Assembly: GCA_964628515.1 (NCBI GenBank)
Contig: CAZVNZ010000013.1
Span: 1 to 64,000 of the forward strand
Reading direction: 5' to 3'
From: CAZVNZ01 sp964628515
Lineage (GTDB): Bacteria > Bacillota > Clostridia > Christensenellales > Christensenellaceae
DNA: 64,000 bases
In this document: in pieces, positions 16,763-25,143 of the stretch
Layout: each line of letters starts with the position of its first letter
How positions within the stretch are numbered: the first letter of the stretch is position 1
Position numbers and translations under genes: made by a program
Notes under the pieces: generated by a model
Seen by the model: only the letters and a program-made list of their open reading frames with translations
The model's database searches: none
What the model was told of the DNA's origin: nothing

Positions 16763-18136
16763 ATGGATATACAAAGTATTGTTAAAAGTCAACAGGAATA
16801 TTTTTTAACGGATGCCACATTACCCGTGGCATTTAGGCTACAAGCATTGGAAAAACTTAAAGCAACCATACAAAAAAAGGAAAAGCAAATAGAAACTGCC
16901 CTAAAAGCAGATTTAAACAAATCGGATTTTGAGGCGCAAGCTACCGAAATCTCTTTGGTAATAGGCGAGATTAACTTTTTTATTAAACATTTACATAAAT
17001 TTGCCAAACCCAAAAAAGCAAAGGCAAATTTGGCGCAATTTCCGGCTAAAAACTATATTTTACCCGTACCCTTTGGGGTATGCCTAATAATGTCGCCGTG
17101 GAACTACCCCTTTCAACTTTGTATAGAGCCACTTATAGGGGCGATAGCCGCAGGAAACACCGCTGTGCTAAAGCCTTCTAACTACTCCCCCGCTACTTCG
17201 GATATTATTAACGAAATTATTACCGAAACTTTTGATGCAAAGTATGTAAGTGTAGTTTTAGGGGGCAGAGACGCAAATACCGCACTACTGGACCAAAAAT
17301 TCGACTATATATTTTTTACCGGTGGCATAACGGTGGGCAAACTGGTAATGGAATCTGCATCTAAACACCTAACCCCCATAACCTTAGAGCTTGGAGGCAA
17401 AAGCCCCTGCATTGTGGACAGCACGGCGGATGTCTCTTTGGCGGCAAAGCGTATAGTATGGGGCAAATATTTAAATGCCGGGCAAACTTGTGTCGCCCCC
17501 GATTATATTTTAGTACACTCCTCTGTAAAAGAGCGGTTTATAGCCAATGTTATTAAAAGCATTAAGGAGTTTTATACGGAAAAGCCCTTAAACTGCCCTA
17601 ATTTACCACGCATTGTAAATGAAAAGCATTTTTTACGCTTGCTTGGCTTAATAAACGGAGAAAAAATTGTGTTTGGGGGTGGCAGTAATAAAGAAAGTTT
17701 GCAAATAGAGCCTACGGTACTTGATAACATTACCTTTGACTCCCCCGCTATGCGCGAAGAAATTTTTGGGCCTATTATGCCCATACTAACCTTTGAAAAT
17801 ATAGAAGAAGTTATAGCCAAACTAAAACAGCTACCCCATCCGCTTGCTTTGTATTTATTTTCTCTTAGCGAGGACACGCAAGATTTAATTACCCGTACAA
17901 TCAACTTTGGGGGCGGTTGTATTAACGATGTTGTTGTGCAGGTTGCCTCCTCAAACATCGCCTTTGGCGGAGTGGGAGACAGCGGTATGGGTGGGTACCA
18001 CGGCAAAAGCAGTTTTGACACTTTTACCCATTTTAAAAGCATTGTGCATAGGTCTAACCTTATAGACGTAAGTTTAAGATACCTACCCCCCACAGCTAAA
18101 AAGCTAAAGGGTATTAAAAAGGCACTACGAGACTAA
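16763..18136 (+). CDS. NAD(P)-dependent aldehyde dehydrogenase (class 3 type)
   Basis: 457 residues, the short length of class 3/fatty-aldehyde ALDHs that lack the N-terminal extension of class 1/2. Motifs in order: MSPWNYPFQLCIEPLIGAIAAGN (cofactor), FFTGG (about 190-194), LELGGKSPCIVD with the general-base glutamate, NAGQTCVAPDYIL with the catalytic cysteine, EEIFGPIMPIL, and the C-terminal FGGVGDSGMGGYHGKSSFDTFTH stretch. It would oxidise medium or long aliphatic or aromatic aldehydes to acids. GAGGT before the ATG. No alcohol dehydrogenase is adjacent. It converges on the desulfoferrodoxin gene. Confidence 0.92.
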   Translation: MDIQSIVKSQQEYFLTDATLPVAFRLQALEKLKATIQKKEKQIETALKADLNKSDFEAQATEISLVIGEINFFIKHLHKFAKPKKAKANLAQFPAKNYILPVPFGVCLIMSPWNYPFQLCIEPLIGAIAAGNTAVLKPSNYSPATSDIINEIITETFDAKYVSVVLGGRDANTALLDQKFDYIFFTGGITVGKLVMESASKHLTPITLELGGKSPCIVDSTADVSLAAKRIVWGKYLNAGQTCVAPDYILVHSSVKERFIANVIKSIKEFYTEKPLNCPNLPRIVNEKHFLRLLGLINGEKIVFGGGSNKESLQIEPTVLDNITFDSPAMREEIFGPIMPILTFENIEEVIAKLKQLPHPLALYLFSLSEDTQDLITRTINFGGGCINDVVVQVASSNIAFGGVGDSGMGGYHGKSSFDTFTHFKSIVHRSNLIDVSLRYLPPTAKKLKGIKKALRD

Positions 18137-18156
18137 ACCCACCATCACCATCACAA

Positions 18157-18248
18157 AAAAAAGAGGGATAGCAAGACTATACCCTCCTATATCATCATCA
18201 CCAAAAAAGAGGGAAAGCGAGACTACACCCTCTTACATCATCATCACC
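18157..18248. repeat. two tandem 46-base repeats, each containing a hairpin
   Basis: Unit 1 (18157-18202) and unit 2 (18203-18248) differ at about five of 46 positions. Each begins with an A run, contains GAGGG...CCCTC inverted arms and ends with ATCATCATCACC. Read on the minus strand, each is a GC stem followed by a T run, i.e. a duplicated terminator. A related ATCACCATCAC lies just before unit 1. Confidence 0.85.
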
Positions 18249-18252
18249 ATAA

Positions 18253-18282
18253 AAAAAGGGGCTGTACTTACATACGCCCCTT
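18253..18282 (-). terminator. first of three terminators after desulfoferrodoxin
   Basis: On the minus strand AAGGGGCG...GCCCCTT followed by seven T, 20 bases after the desulfoferrodoxin stop. The two 46-base repeat units downstream add two more GAGGG-type hairpins with T runs, so transcription meets three terminators in a row before the convergent aldehyde dehydrogenase gene. Confidence 0.85.
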
Positions 18283-18301
18283 AGTTTAGTCCGAAAAATT
18301 A

Positions 18302-18676
18302 TTAGCCCTTCCACAAGCCGTGTATGTTGCAATACGCAAATACCGCAAAATCATCGCTGTTTACGCAAAATTCCGCTTTTGGCTCGTCACCTTGTTTTAG
18401 CATTACTCTTTGAGTTTTGTTTGCTTCTTCTAAAACTATCCACTCTATAAGATGCTCGTCCGTCATTGGATGAGCCTCGCTTCCTACCTGCACGCACACC
18501 TTACCTCCGTCCTTTTTGCATACGGGAATGTGCTTTTCCTTAGAGGCTTCTATTGTGCCCGGCTCTATTTTTGCCATTGGCTGTCCGCAACAAACGAGTG
18601 TGCCTCCTCCATCCTTAATTAGACCTATGATATTTCCGCACAACTCGCATTTGTAAAATGGTACTCTTTCTTTCAT
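18302..18676 (-). CDS. dfx: desulfoferrodoxin (2Fe superoxide reductase)
   Basis: 124 residues. The N-terminal desulforedoxin domain has Cys-x-x-Cys (YKCELCGN) and a Cys-Cys pair (LVCCGQPM). The superoxide reductase domain follows, with EKHIPV, GSEAHPMTDEHLIEWI and the C-terminal CNIHGLWKG that provides the Cys and His ligands of the catalytic iron. It reduces superoxide to peroxide, which the nearby rubrerythrin could remove. The ATG follows GAGGTG at proper spacing; a GTG inside that site would add three residues and is less likely. It lies 68 bases after the dgt gene, possibly sharing its transcript. Confidence 0.95.
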   Translation of the reverse strand: MKERVPFYKCELCGNIIGLIKDGGGTLVCCGQPMAKIEPGTIEASKEKHIPVCKKDGGKVCVQVGSEAHPMTDEHLIEWIVLEEANKTQRVMLKQGDEPKAEFCVNSDDFAVFAYCNIHGLWKG

Positions 18677-18744
18677 AAAATTCACCTCGTAATTTATTTT
18701 ATTGGGCTATAAGGATTTATAACCCTAATAAGCTCTGTTAAACA

Positions 18745-19926
18745 CTAAAAATAAGATTTATACTTTAAATTTGTACTGTTTGGATACAAATAATCGAAAA
18801 TATCTATAAAGTAGTCGTCCGTCATGCTTGCAATGTAGTCCACCACAATCTGATTTTTTTCCTCCTCCATATACTCCTCCGTTTTTTCTGCGCCGTCGGA
18901 ATAGGAGCCAAACAGTTTATTTATATGGTGTTTAAAAATGTGAGACCTGCTCCTACCCTCTTTTAAGTCCTTTAAAAACTTGGAGTACAGCCTGTCAAAC
19001 ATATTTTTAACATCTTGAGCAATTTCGTTTTGCAAATCGTAGATTATCTTTTGATTAAGGGCTTTTTCCGTATCTATGGCGGTGTAGTACCGCTCGTCTA
19101 AAGATAGATAATCTTTGCCGTAACTTAGGGAGACAAGGTTTGCTATAATGTTGCCTATAAACTCGGAGTTACTGCCACCTATAACATCGTTATCCGCAAA
19201 TTTTGCCTTAATATCCAGTATTTCCGCATCCTGTCTGTCCTTGCCTATATAGGCTATAATATCGCTTATTCTAACCACGCAACCCTCTAAGGTGGAGCTT
19301 ATAAACTTACAGTTTTTCTCTGTATACAGCTTGTTTATGCGGTTTTCCATGTGGGTAAAGTCAAGCTCGTTATACGTTGGTTTGTACTCTTTGCACAGTT
19401 TTTCGCCGTTGTGGCACAGTATGCCGTCCAACGTTTGCAAAGAAATATTAAGTTTTAGCATTTTATCTAAAATACGCACGCTTTGCACATTGTGTTTGAA
19501 GTACCTGCCTGTATTTTCGTAGTATAGGTTGTTTAGCATGGTTTCTCCAAGATGCCCAAAGGGTGTGTGTCCTAAGTCGTGCCCCAAAGCTATGGCTTCT
19601 ATTAAATCTGTGTTTAAGTTTAACATTCTGCCAATGTTTCGTGCTATTCTTGAAACTATTTGCACGTGCAATGCTCGTCTTGAAATATCGTCGTTTTTAT
19701 ATAGGGAAAACACCTGAGTTTTATCCGAGTATCTGTTGTAAAAACGACTGTGAATAATTCGCTCCACATCCTTTACGTAATTTGGTCTGGAAACGTGGAA
19801 TTTTTCCTTATGCCGTCTTTTTGCATACTTATCCAAAGAGGCGTACTCGGATAGTAGGTTTTGGTTTGTCTCCAAGTTGGTGTACAGTTTTTGAAACACC
19901 TCGTTGTCGTAGGTTTCAAACTTCAT
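18745..19926 (-). CDS. dGTPase-like HD-domain triphosphohydrolase
   Basis: 393 residues. HD superfamily pattern: RALHVQIVSRIARNIGR (His87), AIALGHDLGHTPFGHLGE (His116-Asp117, His120) and VVRISDIIAYIGKDRQDAE with the last metal aspartate. The N-terminal SRPNYVKDVERIIHSRFYNRYSDKTQVF matches deoxyguanosinetriphosphate triphosphohydrolases, which release triphosphate from dNTPs. It would lower dNTP pools. Its ATG is 3 bases after the argF stop, and its GGGG ribosome-binding site overlaps that stop, so it is coupled to argF. The C-terminal 60 residues are acidic and less conserved. Confidence 0.88.
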   Translation of the reverse strand: MKFETYDNEVFQKLYTNLETNQNLLSEYASLDKYAKRRHKEKFHVSRPNYVKDVERIIHSRFYNRYSDKTQVFSLYKNDDISRRALHVQIVSRIARNIGRMLNLNTDLIEAIALGHDLGHTPFGHLGETMLNNLYYENTGRYFKHNVQSVRILDKMLKLNISLQTLDGILCHNGEKLCKEYKPTYNELDFTHMENRINKLYTEKNCKFISSTLEGCVVRISDIIAYIGKDRQDAEILDIKAKFADNDVIGGSNSEFIGNIIANLVSLSYGKDYLSLDERYYTAIDTEKALNQKIIYDLQNEIAQDVKNMFDRLYSKFLKDLKEGRSRSHIFKHHINKLFGSYSDGAEKTEEYMEEEKNQIVVDYIASMTDDYFIDIFDYLYPNSTNLKYKSYF

Positions 19927-19929
19927 TTT

Positions 19930-20829
19930 TTACCCCATTAGTGTGGCTAATACCGCTTTTTGTGCGTGTAATCTGTTTTCTGCTTCGTCAAATATTTCCG
20001 GATGCTCGTCAAAAACTTCCTTTGTTATTTCCTCCCCTTTATGTGCTGGCAAGCAATGGAGTACCATTGCGTCCTTGTTTGCAACACTTAAAATATCGTG
20101 ATTTATTTGCATGCCCTTAAAGGCTTTTTTCCGCTCTTCTGCCTCTTTTTCCTGCCCCATTGATGCCCAAACGTCTGTAATCAGTACATCTGCATTTTTT
20201 GCCATTGCCATAACGTCTCCGCTTATTTCAAAGTTGGTATAATCCTTTGCAAACTCCAGCACCCTTTTATTGGGGTAGTAGTTTTGAGGTATTGCGCAAG
20301 CAACACTCATACCCACTTTAAGACAGCCTACAATTAGGGAATTTGCCATATTGTTGCCGTCTCCTATGTAGGTCATTTTTAGACCTTCAAGGCTTTTTTT
20401 GTATTCTCTTATTGTTTGCAAATCCGCAAGCACTTGACAAGGGTGAGATATGTCCGTTAGTCCGTTAATAATAGGTATACTGCCGTATTTTGCCAAATCT
20501 TCCACGTCTTGTTGAGCAAATGTGCGTATCATAATACCGTCTACATACCTTGAAAGCACCTTTGCCGTGTCCTCTATGGACTCCCCTCTGCCTAATTGTA
20601 AATCGGAAGAGGATAAAAACAAGGGATAACCGCCTAACTGGTACATGCCCACCTCAAAGGATACTCGAGTACGGGTGGACGATTTTTGAAATATCATCCC
20701 TAAGGTTTTGCCCTCTAAAAGTTTGTGGGCTACACCTTTTTTTTGCTCTGCCTTTAGTTTATCCGCTAAATCAAGGAGCATTAGTATTTCGTCTTTGGAT
20801 AAATCCAGCATTTTTAGTAAATGTTTCAT
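19930..20829 (-). CDS. argF: ornithine carbamoyltransferase
   Basis: 299 residues. Carbamoyl-phosphate motif SSTRTRVSFE (about 54-63), HPCQVLADLQT (about 130-140), ornithine-loop residues in DVWASMGQEKE, and HCLPAHKGEE near the C terminus, which identifies ornithine rather than aspartate as acceptor. It converts ornithine and carbamoyl phosphate to citrulline in arginine synthesis, or works in reverse in the deiminase pathway. No other arg gene is in the window. It follows pyrI by 43 bases, so both carbamoyltransferases share an operon and compete for one substrate. Confidence 0.95.
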   Translation of the reverse strand: MKHLLKMLDLSKDEILMLLDLADKLKAEQKKGVAHKLLEGKTLGMIFQKSSTRTRVSFEVGMYQLGGYPLFLSSSDLQLGRGESIEDTAKVLSRYVDGIMIRTFAQQDVEDLAKYGSIPIINGLTDISHPCQVLADLQTIREYKKSLEGLKMTYIGDGNNMANSLIVGCLKVGMSVACAIPQNYYPNKRVLEFAKDYTNFEISGDVMAMAKNADVLITDVWASMGQEKEAEERKKAFKGMQINHDILSVANKDAMVLHCLPAHKGEEITKEVFDEHPEIFDEAENRLHAQKAVLATLMG

Positions 20830-20872
20830 AAATTATACCTCTTATCTTTCAAAATATCTATAACAATCCAAT

Positions 20873-21310
20873 TTAAAAATTAAGTTTTGTCCTGTCTGCC
20901 TCTTGCTCGCAGTAAATACACCTGTACACCCCGTTTTTCTCGTTTGTAAGCTTAAAAATGTGTGGTAACTCTTGCTCTATGGATGTAATACACCGTGGAT
21001 TTTTACACTTTACGATGTTTTTTACTTCTTTTGGCAACATAACTTTGGTTTTTTTTATGATTTTGCCGTTATCTATAATATTTACCGTTATATTTTCGTC
21101 TACAAAGCCAAGCATTGTAATGTCTGTGTCTATTTCGTCCTCAATTTTTATTATATCTTTTTTTCCGCTTTTGTTACTTTTTACATTTTTGATGATGGCA
21201 ACGCAACTATCCAATTTATCTAAATTCAGATACTTGTAAATATCCATACTTTTGCCTGCTTTTATGTGGTCTATAACAAGACCCCTTTGTAAGCTGTCTA
21301 CATTAAGCAT
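20873..21310 (-). CDS. pyrI: aspartate carbamoyltransferase regulatory subunit
   Basis: 145 residues. The N-terminal nucleotide-binding domain (GLVIDHIKAGKSMDIYKYL) and the C-terminal zinc domain with four cysteines (KCKNPRCIT, YRCIYCEQEA) are both present. PyrI confers feedback control by nucleotides on the PyrB trimers. Its start overlaps the end of pyrB by 8 bases, with a strong GGAGGT inside pyrB, so expression is coupled as expected for a fixed-stoichiometry complex. Confidence 0.95.
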   Translation of the reverse strand: MLNVDSLQRGLVIDHIKAGKSMDIYKYLNLDKLDSCVAIIKNVKSNKSGKKDIIKIEDEIDTDITMLGFVDENITVNIIDNGKIIKKTKVMLPKEVKNIVKCKNPRCITSIEQELPHIFKLTNEKNGVYRCIYCEQEADRTKLNF

Positions 21311-22229
21311 TTTCTTTAACCTCCAGCATCGTCATAATTAGTGCCATACGTGCAAATTTGCCGTATAATGCCTGTTTAAAATACACCGCTCGCTCGTCTT
21401 TGTCCACATCTACGGAAATCTCGTTTACACGGGGCAAAGGGTGCATAACAATCATATCTTTTTTGGCATGGCTCATCTTTTCTTTATCTAAAATATAGCT
21501 GTCTCTAAGCCTTAAATAGTCCTCTTCGTTAAAAAAACGCTCCTTTTGTACTCGTGTCATATATAAAATATCCAACTTGGAAATAACCTCTTCTAAGCGC
21601 TCGAATTGCTCGTAAGATACGTTTTCGTTACCCTTTAGCACATCCTCTTTTATGTATCTGGGTAGCTTTAATTCGGTTGGGGATATAAGCACAAACTTAA
21701 CGTTTTTGTAGCGTGATAGTGCTCTAATTAAGGAGTGTACCGTTCTTCCGAATTTTAAATCTCCGCACAAGCCTATTGTAATGCCGTCTAACCGCCCCTT
21801 TAGTTTTTGTATTGTAAGTAAATCGGTTAGTGTTTGAGTGGGATGTTGATGCCCACCGTCCCCTGCGTTTATTATTGGTATAGAGGCGTTTTCCGATGCC
21901 ACAAGGGCAGAGCCTTCTTTTGGGTGTCGCATGGCAATAATATCTGCATAGCACTCCACCGTTCTTATGGTATCCGCCACACTTTCCCCTTTGGTTGCCG
22001 AGCTTGAGTCTGCTCCTGCAAAGCCAAGTACACTGCCACCAAGCTCTATCATTGCCGCTTCAAAACTTAGTCTTGTGCGTGTGGACGGTTCAAAAAACAG
22101 GGTTGCAAGTTTTTTATATTTACAAACTTCTCGATATTTTTCCGGATTTTCTATAATTCTTTGTGCCAAGTTAAGTATGTCCTCTATTTCTTTTACAGAT
22201 AAATCCATTGGTTCCAGCAAATGCTTCAT
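21303..22229 (-). CDS. pyrB: aspartate carbamoyltransferase catalytic subunit
   Basis: 308 residues. Motifs: EPSTRTRLSFEAAMIELGG (carbamoyl phosphate), GDGGHQHPTQTLTDLLTI, LCGDLKFGRTVHSLI and HPLPRVNEI near the C terminus; the last identifies aspartate as the acceptor. It catalyses the committed step of pyrimidine synthesis. AGGAGA precedes the ATG. It lies 24 bases after cls and overlaps pyrI. No PyrR-type attenuator was seen, and the rest of the pyr operon is not here. Confidence 0.97.
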   Translation of the reverse strand: MKHLLEPMDLSVKEIEDILNLAQRIIENPEKYREVCKYKKLATLFFEPSTRTRLSFEAAMIELGGSVLGFAGADSSSATKGESVADTIRTVECYADIIAMRHPKEGSALVASENASIPIINAGDGGHQHPTQTLTDLLTIQKLKGRLDGITIGLCGDLKFGRTVHSLIRALSRYKNVKFVLISPTELKLPRYIKEDVLKGNENVSYEQFERLEEVISKLDILYMTRVQKERFFNEEDYLRLRDSYILDKEKMSHAKKDMIVMHPLPRVNEISVDVDKDERAVYFKQALYGKFARMALIMTMLEVKENA

Positions 22230-22253
22230 AGTTATTCTCCTATTTTTAGTCTA

Positions 22254-23759
22254 CTACATTAAGGGGGCAAATAGTCGCAATATTGCCTCAAAAAACTTTA
22301 CGAATATATTTTTATTTACTATTTGTTGCTCCTTGCATTCCTGCAAGGTATGCAAAAAGTCCTCTTTAATTTTTAACAGCTCTTTTGTTTTGTACTGCCA
22401 CAAGCCACATTCAAAATTAAGGTAAAGGCTTCTGTAATCTGTATTTATTGTGCCTACTACTGCGTATTTATCGTCGCAAACAAAGTTTTTTGCGTGTATA
22501 AAACCGGGGGTGTACTCGTACACCTTAACACCTGCACGCATAAGCTTATCGTAATTGGCACGAGTTATTAAAAACACTATTTTTTTATCCGGAATATGTG
22601 GGGTTATCATACGCACGTCCACACCGCTTTTTGCCGCTTCGCAAAGGGCATTCATAAAATTATCCCCAACCATAAAATAGGGGGATGTAAAGTATAAATA
22701 ATCCTTAGCATTTGCAATCATATTGGTGTATACCGTTTCGCAAATGTTTTCCACATCAAAGGGGTTGTCGCAAAATGGCTGTACATAGCCTTCCTCCTTT
22801 TGCTCCTCTAACTCGTAAATATAATTTTCAAACTCTGTTTTTTCTCCTGCAAAAAAGTCCCAGGACATTAAAAACATAGACAGATAAGCATAAGTAGCAT
22901 ACCCTTTTAGCATTATTGCACTATCCTTCCATTTGCCAAAACGCATACGCTTGTTTATATATTCGTCTGCAAGGTTTGCACCTCCGCAAAATGAGGTATA
23001 GCCGTCTATTACCGTGATTTTTCTATGGTCTCTGTTATTAAACAGTGAGTCTACCGTCGGTTTGAATGGGTTGAAAATTGTGCATTTTATGCCTGCTTGT
23101 TTTATTATTTCGTTGTATTTATTTGGCAGAGTGTTCATGCAACCTAAATCGTCGTACATAAACCTAACCTCTACCCCCTCTTTAACTTTTTGCTTTAGTA
23201 TATCGAAAATATCCCCCCACATCTCCCCTTCTTCCACAATAAAATACTCCATAAATATGTATTTTTTTGCTTTGCCCAGCTCTTCTTTCAGCCCTTCAAA
23301 AAAAGCCTCGCCCGTGGGATAGTAGTGGGTTTTTGTGTTTTCAAACACCGGATATCCGCTTACATTGTGTATATATCTGCTTTGCCGTGCGCCTTCCTCG
23401 TTTAAATCCATTTGTACATTGTATTTTTCTATATTATCCTGTGTATAATCGTATGCATACGCGGAGTTTTTTAGCAACCTTTTGGTTGCGCCTGTTTGGG
23501 AAAACATTAGGTAAAACATCAGCCCCAAAACGGGTACGGTTAGTATTAGTATTACCCAACTTATTTTGTAAGAAGCATTTTGGGTTTTGTTTGTAATGTA
23601 TATTACTGTAATTAGTCCAAAAATTGTAAACCCAAGTGCAAATATGTGAAAAACCTCGGATAAAAACATCACCAATAAAATTAGTAGCAGTGCTTGCAAT
23701 CCCATTAGTACAAATAGTAATACCATTCTTGAAGTCAGTAAACGTAAAATCTTTTTCAT
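22254..23759 (-). CDS. cls: cardiolipin synthase (phospholipase D family)
   Basis: 501 residues. Two or three N-terminal membrane helices (about 10-70) are followed by two phospholipase D HKD modules: NNRDHRKITVIDG (about 245) and GFIHAKNFVCDDKYAVVGTINTD (about 420). It joins two phosphatidylglycerol molecules to make cardiolipin at the membrane. AGGAGGT precedes the ATG. It is the first gene of the cls-pyrB-pyrI-argF-dgt run; lipid and nucleotide functions share a transcript for no obvious reason. Confidence 0.92.
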   Translation of the reverse strand: MKKILRLLTSRMVLLFVLMGLQALLLILLVMFLSEVFHIFALGFTIFGLITVIYITNKTQNASYKISWVILILTVPVLGLMFYLMFSQTGATKRLLKNSAYAYDYTQDNIEKYNVQMDLNEEGARQSRYIHNVSGYPVFENTKTHYYPTGEAFFEGLKEELGKAKKYIFMEYFIVEEGEMWGDIFDILKQKVKEGVEVRFMYDDLGCMNTLPNKYNEIIKQAGIKCTIFNPFKPTVDSLFNNRDHRKITVIDGYTSFCGGANLADEYINKRMRFGKWKDSAIMLKGYATYAYLSMFLMSWDFFAGEKTEFENYIYELEEQKEEGYVQPFCDNPFDVENICETVYTNMIANAKDYLYFTSPYFMVGDNFMNALCEAAKSGVDVRMITPHIPDKKIVFLITRANYDKLMRAGVKVYEYTPGFIHAKNFVCDDKYAVVGTINTDYRSLYLNFECGLWQYKTKELLKIKEDFLHTLQECKEQQIVNKNIFVKFFEAILRLFAPLM

Positions 23760-23845
23760 ATATACACCTCCTTTTATGCTATAACTATATCACATAAAAA
23801 AATTCTAAACAAGCAGATTTACTTATGGATATTTGTTGTTTTATA

Positions 23846-23881
23846 AAAAAAGAAATGCAATTTTTATCGCATTTCTTTTTT
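23846..23881 (-). terminator. intrinsic terminator after trpB
   Basis: A 13-base stem (AAAAAAGAAATGC / GCATTTCTTTTTT) with a 10-base loop, 14 bases after the trpB stop. The A and T runs on either side allow termination in both directions. Confidence 0.85.
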
Positions 23882-23894
23882 ACGTTTTTCATAA

Positions 23895-25115
23895 TCAGTC
23901 TTTTAAAAATTGTTCGCCCGTGCCGTAGTGCTCCACTACGTAATCTATGTCTTTATCTCCTCTGCCACTTAAATTAACAAGTATTGAGCCTATATGGTTT
24001 TCCTTTGCGTATTTAATTGCGTAGGCTACTGCGTGGGAGCTTTCTATTGCAGGTATTATACCCTCTAACCGAGACAACTTGAAAAATGCGTCCATCGCTT
24101 CTTCGTCCGTTGCGGTAACGTAGTTTATTCTGCCTTCATCCTTTAAAAAGGAATGCTCGGGTCCAACCGAGGGGTAGTCTAAACCGCTTGCTATTGAGTA
24201 TACGGGGGCAGGCTCGCCTTTTTCGTCTTGCAACATTATACTGTTAAAGCCGTGCATAACCCCTTCTGAGCCAAATGTCATAGAGGCTGCGTGGTCTCCT
24301 AATTTTTCCCCTTTGCCTAAAGGCTCTACTCCATAAATTTCCACAGGGTCGTCTATAAAGGGTACAAACATGCCCATTGCATTACTGCCACCGCCTACGC
24401 AAGCGCAAATAGCATCGGGAAAATGCCCTGTCATCTCTAAAAATTGCTCTCTTGCCTCTTGACCCACTACCATTTGGAAGTCCCTTACCATCATGGGAAA
24501 GGGGTGCGGACCTACTGCGGAGCCTATGCAGTAAATGGCGTCTTTATAATCTCTTGCATATGCCTCAAATGCGGAGTCTACCGCCTCTTTTAGCGTTCTT
24601 GCACCAAATTTTACCGGCACAACCTTAGCGCCCAAAATTTCCATACGTGTTACATTTGGTGCTTGCTTTGCAATGTCTACCTCCCCCATGTGTATCTCGC
24701 ATTCTAAGCCAAAAAATGCAGCCGCCGTTGCAAGCGCAACTCCGTGTTGCCCTGCCCCTGTTTCTGCAATCAATTTCTTTTTGCCCATATACTTTGCAAG
24801 TAAGCCCTCACCCATACAATGATTAAGTTTATGAGCGCCTGTATGGTTTAAATCCTCTCTTTTAACGTAGATTTGCACCATGCCTAACTTTCTTGAAAGT
24901 CTTTCGCAATGGTAAACGGGGGTTGGTCTGCCTTGAAACTCCCTGCGTATACGCCTAAGCTCGCTAATAAATTGAGCGCTGTTACAAATTGTTTGGTATG
25001 CTTGTGTAATTTCTTCAAATGCGGGAATAAGCATATCGGGTAGATACGCACCGCCGTACTTGCCAAAATACCCTTCTTTATTGGGATAATTTTTTAAATA
25101 TGTTTTATAATTCAT
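23895..25115 (-). CDS. trpB: tryptophan synthase beta chain (stand-alone)
   Basis: 406 residues. Motifs: GGAYLPDMLIPAFEEI, QGRPTPVYHCERLSRKLG, HTGAHKLNHCMGEGLLAKYMG with PLP lysine Lys96, AETGAGQHGVALATAAAFFG, VGGGSNAMGMF (phosphate of PLP) and LSGRGDKDIDYV. TrpB joins indole and serine. The usual HKINN segment after the lysine is HKLNH here. trpA and the other trp genes are absent from the window, so this copy may use free indole, or trpA lies elsewhere. It follows the phosphomutase-like gene by 28 bases and ends at a strong terminator. Confidence 0.92.
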   Translation of the reverse strand: MNYKTYLKNYPNKEGYFGKYGGAYLPDMLIPAFEEITQAYQTICNSAQFISELRRIRREFQGRPTPVYHCERLSRKLGMVQIYVKREDLNHTGAHKLNHCMGEGLLAKYMGKKKLIAETGAGQHGVALATAAAFFGLECEIHMGEVDIAKQAPNVTRMEILGAKVVPVKFGARTLKEAVDSAFEAYARDYKDAIYCIGSAVGPHPFPMMVRDFQMVVGQEAREQFLEMTGHFPDAICACVGGGSNAMGMFVPFIDDPVEIYGVEPLGKGEKLGDHAASMTFGSEGVMHGFNSIMLQDEKGEPAPVYSIASGLDYPSVGPEHSFLKDEGRINYVTATDEEAMDAFFKLSRLEGIIPAIESSHAVAYAIKYAKENHIGSILVNLSGRGDKDIDYVVEHYGTGEQFLKD

Positions 25116-25143
25116 TTTATGTTACCTCTTAATTAATTAGTTT

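Noticed and set aside
18157..18248. Short CRISPR-like direct repeats
   Set aside because: Only two contiguous copies with no spacers; the units are terminator hairpins.
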